Shown: one piece after another, positions 42,105-49,536 of the stretch | How positions within the stretch are numbered: position 1 is the first letter of the stretch | Layout: every line of letters begins with the position of its first letter | Source: a bacterium | Lineage (GTDB): Bacteria; Electryoneota; RPQS01 | Assembly: GCA_036504735.1 (NCBI GenBank) | Contig: DASXUQ010000010.1 | Coordinates: forward strand, 62,001 to 126,000 | DNA length: 64,000 nt | Direction of reading: 5' to 3' | Notes under the pieces: generated by a model | Database searches by the model: none | What the model was told of the DNA's origin: nothing | The model's input: the letters and a program-made list of their open reading frames with translations, nothing else | Translations under genes and position numbers: made by a program

Positions 42105-44693
42105 ATGCAGCGTTTCTCAGCGGTCTTGGTGGCGTGTGTACTCACGCTCGGTCTGTGCCTGACGGCACTGGCTCAAGGTAACCGTTCGGACTTTCCCAAT
42201 TACGGCGCGGGCAGTGAAGTCCTGAGCGCCACACCGTCCACACAGGGCGGTGCCGCCGCGGGGTTCTGGAATCCCGCCGCCTTTGCCGCCATGCAGAAGA
42301 TGGAAGCTGCCTTCAGTTGGAATGACCAGCACTTTGTGCGCGGCCGTTTAAACAACTGGGGCCTTTTTTTAGGGGGCAGTGGCGTCGGCTTCAGTGTGCG
42401 CCGTAACGACTTCTTCGCGCCATCCAGCACGGCGCTGACCGGCCTCAGTGCCCAGCATGTGGATGATTACCAGATCGCCGTCGGTGGCGGAGACCCCGGG
42501 CAGTATTGGGGTCTTTCCTATAACTGGGCGCGCGGCGCGGGACGCCAGTTCGAATCGCGTGACGAGTTTTTCAGCCTCGGCAACATCTATCGTCCGTTCA
42601 ATTTTTTGTCGATTGGCAATACCGGCTCCCTCGGCATTCATCACGGCGATTATCGCGGCATCAGTGACGTCGGCATCCGCCCGCTGATGAACCACCGCCT
42701 GACCGTCTTCGGCGACGCCGCCTATGCGCACCATGATACATGGAGAACCTTGCAGTGGGGCGCGGGCCTCGAACTGTGGCCGGTGAACGGCGTGCGGCTG
42801 GCCGGAAAAGTCAGCAAGCCTTTTGCCCATCAGCAGGACAAACTGTACACGCTGAGTGTCGGCCTGTCCCTGGACGGCATCGGCTTCCACGTCGTGCCCC
42901 ATTATGTCCGCCAGACCAACACGGCGGCCAACGGCACCACCAGCAAGAAGACTGAACGCGCCTCCGTCGATTACATGCTCCGCCTTGGCCAGCAGGAACC
43001 CGGCCTCAATACGCAACGTCTCTTCGAGCGCAACAAGCGTGTCGTCTCGCTGCCACTCAAGGGCCGCATGACCTATCAGAGCTTCGTGCTGTTTGACAAG
43101 GAACGCTTTCCGCTGCTTGAGATGCAGACCATGATCGAGAAGGCCAAGCATGACAAGACCGTCAGCGGCATTGCCATGAATCTTTCCGGCTTCTCCGGCC
43201 CCTCCGAGATGCTGTGGGAAGTGCGCGAAAAGCTGCAGGATTTCAAGTCCAGCGGCAAGAAGGTCTACGTCTACTTCGACCGTGCCGGCATGGCCGAATA
43301 TCAGTTTGCCTCCGTCGCCGACTATGTCTGGATGGATCCGCAGGGACAGATTGCCATCCCCGGCTACGTCGCCAGCCGCACCTACTATAAGGGCCTGCTG
43401 GAGAAGATCGGCCTCGGCGTGCAGGAATGGCGCTTTTTCGCCTACAAGTCCGCCTTCGAATCCTTCTCCCGCAAGAACATGTCCGAGAAGGACCGTGAGC
43501 AACGCCTGGCGCTGATTACCGACTTCTACAATCAGTGGCAGGGGGCCGTCGCCGAAAGCCGCCACCTGTCGCCCGAAGCTGTGCGCGCCAACGTCGATAC
43601 CATGGTGGTCTTCTCCGCTCAGACCGCGCGCACTGCAGGGCTGATCGATACGGTGGGCCGCTGGGAAGATGCGTCGGATCTGGTTGAGAAAATCAGCGGC
43701 AAGAAGCCGGAGTTCGTGACCAAAGAGCAGGTCACGATGAAGCGTTTTGCCGACCAGGCGTGGGGCGAGCCGCCCAAGGTTGCCGTGGTGTATGCCATCG
43801 GTGACTGCGACATGGATATCGGCATCCGTGGGCGGTACACGTCCACTTTGCTGCACAAGCTGGCGACTCAGAAGGACATCAAGGCCGTTGTGCTGCGCGT
43901 CGATTCCCCCGGCGGCGATGCGTTGCCGTCCGATCTGGTTGCGCAGCAGATGAAAGAAGTCTCCAAGAAGAAGCCGATGATCGTTTCGCAGGGCTCAGTG
44001 GCTGCTTCCGGTGGTTACTGGCTCAGCATGAACGGCGACCGCATCTTTGCCTCACCGCGCACCATCACCGGTTCCATCGGCGTTATTGGCGGCTGGATCT
44101 GGAATGAAAAGTTCACCGACAAGACCGGCTTCACCGAAGATCACACTCAGATCGGCGAGCATGCTGACCTGACCGCCGGCGTCACGCTGCCCCTCATCGG
44201 TGCGACCATTCCCAACCGCAATCTGACCGATTACGAATTCGCCAAGATGAAGAAACTCATCGTCGACGAATATACCGAGTTTACGCAGAAGGTTGCCGAT
44301 GGCCGCAAGCTGGAGCAGGCCTACGTGGATTCGATTGGGCAGGGGAGAGTCTGGTCCGGAACCCGCGCCCTCGATCTGAAGTTAGTGGATCAACTTGGCG
44401 GTCTGGATGATGCTCTGGTCTATGCCCGCACTCAAGCCCATCTGCCCGCGCGCGGTTCCAAGGTCAAGGTGGTGGAATTTCCCAAGCGCGGCCTGCTGAA
44501 TCCGGCGGCCTTAGGCGGCGGTTCGCCCATGCCCATGCGGCTTCTGGCCCTGATTCTGGGAAAGGAACAGGCGATTGATTTGGCGACGTCGGATGATTAT
44601 GAACTCAAAGTCCTGACCAAAATGGCTGAACACCCCGGCCAGGCCCTGTTCATGATCCCACCCGAAGACCTCCCCACCGAGTCCAAACGGTAG
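42105..44693 (+). CDS. sppA: Signal peptide peptidase SppA (S49) fused to an outer-membrane-protein-like domain
   Basis: An 862-residue exported protein; ATG with GAGGTG upstream, signal peptide 1-23. Residues about 25-310 resemble a PorV/UPF0164-type outer-membrane beta-barrel (starts GAGSEVLSATPSTQGGAAAGFWNPAAFA, given here only by its pattern: Gly-rich, W/F-NPA-A). Residues about 325-830 are a tandem S49 peptidase: Lys general base K448 (FFAYKSAFESF, in the first half) and Ser nucleophile S635 (SVAASGGYW, in the second), as in E. coli SppA. The SppA part degrades signal peptides or membrane peptides; the barrel domain is unusual and would place it in the outer membrane. Confidence 0.85.
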   Translation: MQRFSAVLVACVLTLGLCLTALAQGNRSDFPNYGAGSEVLSATPSTQGGAAAGFWNPAAFAAMQKMEAAFSWNDQHFVRGRLNNWGLFLGGSGVGFSVRRNDFFAPSSTALTGLSAQHVDDYQIAVGGGDPGQYWGLSYNWARGAGRQFESRDEFFSLGNIYRPFNFLSIGNTGSLGIHHGDYRGISDVGIRPLMNHRLTVFGDAAYAHHDTWRTLQWGAGLELWPVNGVRLAGKVSKPFAHQQDKLYTLSVGLSLDGIGFHVVPHYVRQTNTAANGTTSKKTERASVDYMLRLGQQEPGLNTQRLFERNKRVVSLPLKGRMTYQSFVLFDKERFPLLEMQTMIEKAKHDKTVSGIAMNLSGFSGPSEMLWEVREKLQDFKSSGKKVYVYFDRAGMAEYQFASVADYVWMDPQGQIAIPGYVASRTYYKGLLEKIGLGVQEWRFFAYKSAFESFSRKNMSEKDREQRLALITDFYNQWQGAVAESRHLSPEAVRANVDTMVVFSAQTARTAGLIDTVGRWEDASDLVEKISGKKPEFVTKEQVTMKRFADQAWGEPPKVAVVYAIGDCDMDIGIRGRYTSTLLHKLATQKDIKAVVLRVDSPGGDALPSDLVAQQMKEVSKKKPMIVSQGSVAASGGYWLSMNGDRIFASPRTITGSIGVIGGWIWNEKFTDKTGFTEDHTQIGEHADLTAGVTLPLIGATIPNRNLTDYEFAKMKKLIVDEYTEFTQKVADGRKLEQAYVDSIGQGRVWSGTRALDLKLVDQLGGLDDALVYARTQAHLPARGSKVKVVEFPKRGLLNPAALGGGSPMPMRLLALILGKEQAIDLATSDDYELKVLTKMAEHPGQALFMIPPEDLPTESKR

Positions 44694-44711
44694 ATCTAAA
44701 CTTGCGCCGCT

Positions 44712-44735
44712 GCGCGGGGTGTCCTTACCCCGCGC
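44712..44735. repeat. Intergenic palindrome GCGCGGGGT / ACCCCGCGC, copy 1
   Basis: GCGCGGGGT-GTCCTT-ACCCCGCGC; the same element with one changed base recurs at 51414-51437. Lies in the 304-base gap after the SppA gene, which otherwise holds only the inverted repeat at 44858. Confidence 0.6.
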
Positions 44736-44857
44736 GCATCGTGAGGCCGTCAGCCCGAAGGGCAGCGTGTGGTTGCCAAGAGACGGGAGCAGGGGCGGCA
44801 CGGAAAATCTCGCATCCTCTCGGCGAGATTAGTGCTGAATTGTTTTTATTGCACTTC

Positions 44858-44892
44858 CGAAGTGGATCACCTACCCAAGGTGATCCACTTCG
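44858..44892. repeat. Perfect 15-bp inverted repeat
   Basis: CGAAGTGGATCACCT-ACCCA-AGGTGATCCACTTCG. A very stable hairpin with no T run after it, between the SppA gene and the small membrane protein. Confidence 0.65.
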
Positions 44893-44997
44893 ATCAGCAA
44901 GACCTTGACAAGCTTACAAATAATCGGTAGATTGGGATTCTAAACCTCGCCGTGGCGGGTCGTCAGATTTGCCCGGGAACGATTCGGGGAGATTACT

Positions 44998-45309
44998 ATT
45001 TCGGTCAAGACCACACAGAAGCCTGGCCCCAAGGGGCCCGATCCGCGCGGCAGCAAACCGCGTGAGACCGCCAAGGGCCAGCGCTTTCAGATTCCGTTTA
45101 CGCGGAAGAATTACCTTGCCTTTGCCGTCGCGATTGGGGTAACGGGCTTGGGCTTTATCTGTCTGGCGCAGCCGCCCGTGGATGGCTTTCTCAGCTTGAC
45201 TTTGGCGCCGATCCTGCTGGTGATCGGGTACTGTGTTCTGTTCCCCTACGCCATCATGGCGCGGGAGCATCCCAAGCACGCGCCGGCGGCCGCACCTAAG
45301 GGCGATTAG
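44998..45309 (+). CDS. Small two-helix membrane protein with a non-canonical start, overlapping tRNA-Val
   Basis: A frame open from 44944 with no ATG, GTG or TTG; ATT at 44998 stands seven bases behind GGGGAG, so an ATT start (or a start further up) is proposed, giving 103 residues. The N-terminus is basic and Pro/Lys-rich, followed by two membrane helices (NYLAFAVAIGVTGLGFICLA and FLSLTLAPILLVIGYCVLFP, from the translation) and a His/Pro/Ala tail. The layout resembles DUF3098-type small membrane proteins of Chlorobi/Bacteroidetes. Its stop codon TAG lies inside the tRNA-Val gene (10 bases of overlap). The protein is real by codon pattern; the start is uncertain. Confidence 0.55.
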   Translation: MSVKTTQKPGPKGPDPRGSKPRETAKGQRFQIPFTRKNYLAFAVAIGVTGLGFICLAQPPVDGFLSLTLAPILLVIGYCVLFPYAIMAREHPKHAPAAAPKGD

Positions 45310-45374
45310 CTCAGCTGGTCCAGAGCGCCTGCTTTACACGCAGGATGTCGGCGGTTCGAATCCGTCATCGCCCA
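45300..45374 (+). tRNA. tRNA-Val (TAC)
   Basis: Full cloverleaf: acceptor GGGCGAT/ATCGCCC, D arm GCTC-AGCTGGTCC-AGAGC, anticodon arm CCTGC-TTTACAC-GCAGG with anticodon TAC, T arm GGCGG-TTCGAAT-CCGTC, discriminator A. CCA is not encoded. A run of A/T-rich inverted sequence (45384-45452) separates it from tRNA-Asp. Confidence 0.97.
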
Positions 45375-45464
45375 CGAAGGCGAAACTAAAAATGAAAAAT
45401 GAAAAGAACCACTCTGGTTTTCTCATTTTTAGTTTTTGATTTTTCATTTTGAATTCTTTGGCGT

Positions 45465-45541
45465 GGGGTCGTAGTTCAGTTGGTTAGAACGCCAGCCTGT
45501 CACGTTGGAGGTCGCGGGTTCGAGCCCCGTCGGCCCCGCCA
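45465..45541 (+). tRNA. tRNA-Asp (GTC)
   Basis: Cloverleaf with acceptor GGGGTCG/CGGCCCC, anticodon arm CCAGC-CTGTCAC-GTTGG with anticodon GTC, T arm CGGG-TTCGAG-CCCCG, discriminator G and encoded CCA (45539-45541). Its 3' part is duplicated at 46832. Confidence 0.97.
45520..45540 (+). repeat. Direct repeat (att-like), left copy at the tRNA-Asp 3' end
   Basis: TCGAGCCCCGTCGGCCCCGCC within the T arm and acceptor of tRNA-Asp matches 46832-46852 with two changes. The flanking sequence downstream (terminator region) is also similar in both places. Confidence 0.7.
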
Positions 45542-45548
45542 AAATTGT

Positions 45549-45584
45549 AAGCCCTTGTTGAGTAAGCTCGACAGGGGCTTTTTG
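45549..45584 (+). terminator. Terminator of tRNA-Asp
   Basis: AAGCCCTTGTTGAG / CTCGACAGGGGCTT (14-bp stem with GU pairs, loop TAAG) followed by T residues. Confidence 0.8.
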
Positions 45585-45676
45585 TAGACGACACTGTGCC
45601 CACCTTAGGGCAAGCCGATGAGATCAAGTAGGGCAACTTGACTCAGTCGCATTAAACCAGTGGTACGAGGATCTTG

Positions 45677-46606
45677 ATGTCAGCACTGCAGTTTCTACAA
45701 TCGGGTGGAGTGGCCCAAGTGGGCGGCGACCTCCCCAATCCAGAGAAGGAGCGAATCAACAAAGCACTGACTCGGTTCGCACTTCACGTTAGAGATGAGG
45801 CCCGAGCGAGAGGAATCCCAGCAGAGCAACTCCGCGTGTTAAAGGGGAATTTTCTGTTTTCGGGAAAAGATTTGACTGCTTACCACGTGGTGCTGGTCGA
45901 GTCCGGAGGAATTACCGAAATTCGCTACTTGGACTTGACGAAGTACGGGAAGGTAGATACCAAAGATCTGGCGGAACAGATCAGGCAGGAGATTGGGCGT
46001 CCCGTTTTCTCTGCCCACTGGTCAACGAGCCTGTCAGACGAGCAGATGAATTCCGCTATGCAGGATCTTGCTCTTGGCTATCTGACCGAAATCCAAGCTT
46101 CGTTAGCCAAGTCCACATCTGCCTCGAGGGCAGACGGCTTCGCCCCCAACGAGATTCACGACGGAATATCGCGATTTCTGAGTGAACACGGAGGGCATCG
46201 CACGGCGTTTTTGATGATGAAGTTCACTAAGACCAAGTCCCATGAACAAATTGCGCGCATGCTCAAGGACACGCTTGCCGAAAAGGGGATCATCGGGCTT
46301 CGGGCAGATGACAAGCAGTACATGGACGAACTCTTTCCAAATATCAAAGTCTACATGCACGGTTGCAATTTCGGCATAGCGGTGTTTGAACAGATACAGG
46401 GGGACGAGTTCAACCCGAATGTGACACTTGAAGTCGGGTACATGCTCGGGATGGGGAAAGATGTCTTGCTGTTGAAGGACAACACTCTGAAAGACATGCC
46501 ATCCGACTTGATCGGGAGATTATATCGGCCTTTTGATACGCGTGAAATCGAACAGACCTTGCCACCACAGGTCCGGTCATGGCTGTTGGACAAAGGGCTT
46601 CAATAA
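45677..46606 (+). CDS. Nucleoside 2-deoxyribosyltransferase/TIR-like effector-type protein
   Basis: A 309-residue soluble protein; ATG at 45677 has GAGGATC upstream. Residues 1-165 are unrecognised. Residues 173-300 form a nucleoside-deoxyribosyltransferase-like (TIR-superfamily) domain: opening strand RTAFLMMKF (175-183, the FV.MPF-like motif), RADDKQYMDELFPNI (in part), a CNFGIAVFE strand, NPNVTLEVGYMLGMGKDVLLLKD with probable catalytic E252, and PSDLIGRLYRPFD. Such domains cleave NAD+ or nucleosides in anti-phage and signalling proteins. It lies on a mini-island between duplicated tRNA-Asp ends. The role in defence is inferred. Confidence 0.75.
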   Translation: MSALQFLQSGGVAQVGGDLPNPEKERINKALTRFALHVRDEARARGIPAEQLRVLKGNFLFSGKDLTAYHVVLVESGGITEIRYLDLTKYGKVDTKDLAEQIRQEIGRPVFSAHWSTSLSDEQMNSAMQDLALGYLTEIQASLAKSTSASRADGFAPNEIHDGISRFLSEHGGHRTAFLMMKFTKTKSHEQIARMLKDTLAEKGIIGLRADDKQYMDELFPNIKVYMHGCNFGIAVFEQIQGDEFNPNVTLEVGYMLGMGKDVLLLKDNTLKDMPSDLIGRLYRPFDTREIEQTLPPQVRSWLLDKGLQ

Positions 46607-46636
46607 ACTCTGTACACAAATAGGACGTGCACGTGC

Positions 46637-46861
46637 CCTGTATGGTTCATGCTGGGACGCCATGATTACGAAGTGCCTTCGGTGCTGTCCGCCGTGTACT
46701 TTGACTCACTGAAGGCTCCGCAGAAGTCATTGTGTTGGTTCGAGAATTCCTCGCATCTGCCAAATACGGAGGAGCGCAACCTGTTTAATCAGATACTGAT
46801 TGAGAAGGTATTGCCCCTTGTTCGCGAAACGTCGAGCCCCGTCGGCACCGCTCAATTCTAA
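46637..46861 (+). pseudogene. C-terminal fragment of an alpha/beta-hydrolase (proline iminopeptidase-like)
   Basis: A frame without a usable start that reads PVWFMLGRHDYEVPS, then FDSLKAPQKSLCWFENSSHLPNTEE (in part), ...ILIEKVLPLVRE. This is the last 60 residues of an alpha/beta-hydrolase: the acid loop GRHDY and catalytic His region (FENSSH) are both there. The N-terminal two thirds are missing and the last codons run into the tRNA-Asp-like repeat, so it is a remnant cut at both ends, left by insertion or deletion. Confidence 0.65.
46832..46852 (+). repeat. Direct repeat (att-like), right copy
   Basis: TCGAGCCCCGTCGGCACCGCT matches the tRNA-Asp 3' end (45520-45540) in 19 of 21 bases; similarity continues into ATT.TAAG..C..TGTT, then the terminator. 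It marks the right end of the 1.3-kb insert. Confidence 0.65.
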
Positions 46862-46864
46862 GGC

Positions 46865-46900
46865 CCCTGTTAAGTTCAATCTTGACAGGGATTTTTCTTT
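46865..46900 (+). terminator. Terminator (diverged copy of the tRNA-Asp terminator)
   Basis: CCCTGTTAAG / CTTGACAGGG with loop TTCAAT, then ATTTTTCTTT. Sequence and position mirror the tRNA-Asp terminator at 45549. Confidence 0.75.
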
Positions 46901-46926
46901 GTCGGAACACTTCCCGCAAATAGCGG

Positions 46927-46955
46927 TTGACATGTTCACAGAGAACTGTTACATT
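46927..46955 (+). promoter_or_regulatory. Sigma-70-type promoter of the aldo/keto reductase
   Basis: TTGACA, 17-base spacer, TACATT, 35 bases before the ATG. Confidence 0.7.
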
Positions 46956-46989
46956 CACGGTTAATAAATCGTATTACAAGGGACATACA

Positions 46990-48024
46990 ATGCAATATCG
47001 TCAACTGGGTAAGTCCGGGCTGCTGGTGTCCGAACTCTGTTTCGGCGCTATGACCTTTGGCGGACAGGGATTTTGGAAAGTCATCGGAGAACTCGAGTAC
47101 CAGAGCGCCAAGCGCCTGATCGACATCTCCCTTGAAGGCGGCATCAATTTCTTCGACACCGCCGATGTCTATTCCTACGGCATGGCCGAAGACATGCTCG
47201 GCAGGGCGCTGGGTGAAAAGCGCAAGGATGTCATTCTGGCCACCAAAGTTCGTGGCCGTATGAGTGCCGAAATCAATGACGTTGGCCTCAGCCGTCATCA
47301 CATCCTCAACAGTTGCAACAACAGCTTGCGCCGTCTCGGCACCGACTGGATCGATCTCTACATCGTCCACAGCTTCGATTTCATCACTCCCCTCGAAGAG
47401 ACGCTGCGCGCGCTGGATGATCTCGTCCGCGTTGGCAAAGTGCGCTATCTCGGAGTCTCGAATTTCGCCGCCTGGCAACTGATGAAAGCCCTGGCCATTT
47501 CCGAGCAGCACAATCTGGAGAAGTTTGTCTCACTGCAAGCCTACTATTCTCTGGTATCCCGCGATGTCGAGACGGAACTGGTGCCGCTCTGCATGGACCA
47601 GGGCCTTGGCATCACGCCGTGGTCGCCCCTTGCCGGTGGTTTCCTCACCGGAAAATATCAGCGTGGAGAGCGCGGCCCGCAGGGTGCCCGTCGCGCTAAA
47701 GAGGAGCAGAATTTCATCCCCATCGACTATGACAAAGGCTTCCCCATTGTCGATGAATTGCGCCGCATTGCCGAAAGCCACAAGGCCACTCCCGCTCAGG
47801 CCGCGCTCAATTACCTGCTTCGCAAACCGGGTGTCAGCTCCGTTATCATCGGCGCCAACAAGACCGAGCAGCTCGAAGACAATCTGAAGGCGGTGGAATG
47901 GACAATGACCGACGAAGAGGTCGCCCGCCTCGATGATCTGAGCAAGCCCTACCGTCCCTATCCGCATTGGATGCATGACATCGTCCGCCACGACCGCACT
48001 GTGCCCAGGATGCGCGGCGAGTAA
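46990..48024 (+). CDS. Aldo/keto reductase
   Basis: A 344-residue NADPH-dependent oxidoreductase of the AKR superfamily, a (beta/alpha)8 barrel. ATG at 46990 has AAGGGA upstream; the frame from 46927 overlaps the promoter. The catalytic tetrad is visible: D in FFDTADVYSYG with Y, K in TKVRG, H in YIVHSFD. The C-terminal cofactor-binding segment SSVIIGANKTEQLEDNL is of the Tas/YajO/AKR11-13 type. Substrate unknown. A terminator follows. Confidence 0.93.
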   Translation: MQYRQLGKSGLLVSELCFGAMTFGGQGFWKVIGELEYQSAKRLIDISLEGGINFFDTADVYSYGMAEDMLGRALGEKRKDVILATKVRGRMSAEINDVGLSRHHILNSCNNSLRRLGTDWIDLYIVHSFDFITPLEETLRALDDLVRVGKVRYLGVSNFAAWQLMKALAISEQHNLEKFVSLQAYYSLVSRDVETELVPLCMDQGLGITPWSPLAGGFLTGKYQRGERGPQGARRAKEEQNFIPIDYDKGFPIVDELRRIAESHKATPAQAALNYLLRKPGVSSVIIGANKTEQLEDNLKAVEWTMTDEEVARLDDLSKPYRPYPHWMHDIVRHDRTVPRMRGE

Positions 48025-48052
48025 CGTTAATACCAGCATGGCGAGGTTGCCG

Positions 48053-48079
48053 AAAACCGGGGCATCTGCTCCGGTTTTT
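48053..48079 (+). terminator. Rho-independent terminator
   Basis: AAAACCGG / CCGGTTTT with an inner partly paired loop, then T residues. Confidence 0.85.
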
Positions 48080-48101
48080 GTGCAGCAATGGGCGGCACCC
48101 C

Positions 48102-48130
48102 TTGACTTCGGCGCTTAGGATAAGTACATT
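48102..48130 (+). promoter_or_regulatory. Sigma-70-type promoter of the ECF sigma gene
   Basis: TTGACT, 17-base spacer, TACATT. Because this -10 overlaps the TTG at 48130, that codon cannot be the start of the sigma gene. Confidence 0.7.
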
Positions 48131-48174
48131 TGTTCAGTAAAGTAATTTCGTCGGTCGTTCGTCTCTCTGCAGGT

Positions 48175-48750
48175 ATGGATCAAGCAACTATGGCGGCTTT
48201 CAGCGCACGGCGCGAACAGAGAATCTCTGAGGCCATCCGCAGCTACGGCAAGCGGCTTTCCGGCTTCATCCGCCGCCGTGTGCCCAGCGATGAAGATGCG
48301 GAAGACATCCTGCAGGATGTCTGGCTGCAACTGTCCAGCGTGGTGGACCTCGATCCCATCCAGCGCCTGAGTGCCTGGCTGTTCCGCGTCGCCCGCAACC
48401 GCATTGCCGACAAGCACCGCAAGAAGAAAGCCCTGCCCGTCAGTGCGGTCTCCCATGATGCAGACGACGACATCCCCGCCGAAGAGTCGCTTTTCATCGA
48501 TCCGCAAACACCCGAAGATGAGGTTCTGCGCCGGCTCTTCTATGAAGAACTGAACCGCGCCCTCGAAGAACTTCCCGCACCGCAGCGGCAGGTCTTCATC
48601 CTGAACGAAATCGAAGGCCTGACCTTCGAAGAAATTTCCCAGCGTACGGGCGAGAACATCAAGACCCTGATCTCCCGCAAGCGTTACGCGGTGAAGAAAC
48701 TTCGGGCGCGGCTGTCCGATCTGAACGACGACCTTTCCGGCGATTCGTAA
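48175..48750 (+). CDS. RNA polymerase ECF-type sigma factor
   Basis: A 191-residue group IV sigma factor. ATG at 48175 chosen because the upstream TTG falls in the promoter -10. Region 2 (about 12-85; SEAIRSYGKRLSGFIRRR, DAEDILQDVWLQL, RLSAWLFRVARNRIADKHR) and region 4 (about 130-185; LPAPQRQVFILNEIEGLTFEEIS, KTLISRKRYAVKKLRARL) are both clear. No anti-sigma gene of known type follows; instead a small His-rich membrane protein is encoded 26 bases downstream. Probable response to an envelope or metal signal; inferred. Confidence 0.9.
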   Translation: MDQATMAAFSARREQRISEAIRSYGKRLSGFIRRRVPSDEDAEDILQDVWLQLSSVVDLDPIQRLSAWLFRVARNRIADKHRKKKALPVSAVSHDADDDIPAEESLFIDPQTPEDEVLRRLFYEELNRALEELPAPQRQVFILNEIEGLTFEEISQRTGENIKTLISRKRYAVKKLRARLSDLNDDLSGDS

Positions 48751-48776
48751 AACAACACACTCTTGAGGTATAACTC

Positions 48777-49115
48777 ATGCGCAGACGTTTCTTCTTCTTT
48801 CCACTCATCGGCATCGCCATCGTCGCGCTGGCCAGCGCCGCCGTGATGCTGCTGTGGAATGCCCTGCTGCCGCCGCTGCTGAACGCCGGCCCGGTAACCT
48901 ATTGGCAGGCGCTCGGTCTGCTTGTGCTTGCCCGGCTGCTTTTCGGCGGCATGCACCACGGCTGGCGCCATCATCACCGCCACCCGCACATGTCCCGCGA
49001 GCGCTGGATGCAGCTCTCCGAGGAGGAGCGGCAACATCTCCGCGAGCATTGGCACAACCGCTGTGGCTGCGGCTGGCACAAGGCTCCCACCGAGCCGCCC
49101 ACTACCCCCGCCTGA
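48777..49115 (+). CDS. Small membrane protein with His/Cys-rich soluble tail
   Basis: A 112-residue protein with ATG behind GAGGTA. Two hydrophobic helices (about 5-27 and 36-57) precede a tail rich in His (HHGWRHHHRHPHMSRERW) and ending with HNRCGCGWH, a likely metal-binding patch. It shares the transcript with the ECF sigma gene, so it could be the sensing partner, though it has no known anti-sigma domain. A strong terminator follows. Function unknown. Confidence 0.75.
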   Translation: MRRRFFFFPLIGIAIVALASAAVMLLWNALLPPLLNAGPVTYWQALGLLVLARLLFGGMHHGWRHHHRHPHMSRERWMQLSEEERQHLREHWHNRCGCGWHKAPTEPPTTPA

Positions 49116-49142
49116 CCGCACTTCGCGCCTCATCGCATCATC

Positions 49143-49172
49143 AAAAAGCCGGGCTTCACGTCCGGCTTTTTT
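49143..49172 (+). terminator. Rho-independent terminator
   Basis: AAAAAGCCGG / CCGGCTTTTT with nine-base loop. Confidence 0.87.
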
Positions 49173-49224
49173 GTGCGACCGTGGGTCCTAACGCGTGAGT
49201 CGTTAGGAATTCTTCCCGGAGCCC

Positions 49225-49260
49225 TTGACTTCGGTGTTTTTTGTAACTATATTTAGTTAC
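49225..49260 (+). promoter_or_regulatory. hicAB promoter with overlapping palindromic operator
   Basis: TTGACT, 17-base spacer, TATATT (49248-49253). The palindrome GTAACTA-TATT-TAGTTAC (49243-49260) covers the -10, as expected for an operator bound by the HicB antitoxin ribbon-helix-helix domain. Operator role inferred. Confidence 0.65.
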
Positions 49261-49281
49261 ATTATAGGGAAGGGTAGGTCC

Positions 49282-49536
49282 ATGCCTCAAAAGGATAAGC
49301 TTCTTAAGAAGCTCTGCGGGAATCCCCGGGATTTCACCTGGGATGAACTGGAATCACTGCTGCGGTTGCTAGGATATAAGAAAGAGAAACCGGGAAAGAC
49401 CGCAGGCTCGCGCCGGCGGTTCACTCATGCGCAGTATGCTCCGATCATTCTGCATCAGCCGCATCCGCAGAACAGTCTGAAGAAGTATCAGGTAGACATG
49501 GTTATCGAAGCTCTTGAGAAGGAGAACGCAGTATGA
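49282..49536 (+). CDS. hicA: HicA-family toxin (mRNA interferase)
   Basis: An 84-residue dsRBD-like toxin of a type II toxin-antitoxin pair that cleaves mRNA. ATG behind AGGGTAGG. The HicA core is visible: WDELESLLRLLGYKK, then AGSRRRFTH and a H.PHPQN..KKYQV..VIEAL end. The usual catalytic GSH is GSR here, as in a common subgroup of HicA-like proteins of this length. Its stop overlaps the hicB start by four bases. Confidence 0.87.
   Translation: MPQKDKLLKKLCGNPRDFTWDELESLLRLLGYKKEKPGKTAGSRRRFTHAQYAPIILHQPHPQNSLKKYQVDMVIEALEKENAV

Noticed and set aside
42369-43856. 495-codon frame antisense to the SppA gene
   Set aside because: Shadow of the coding strand; no domain or start signal.
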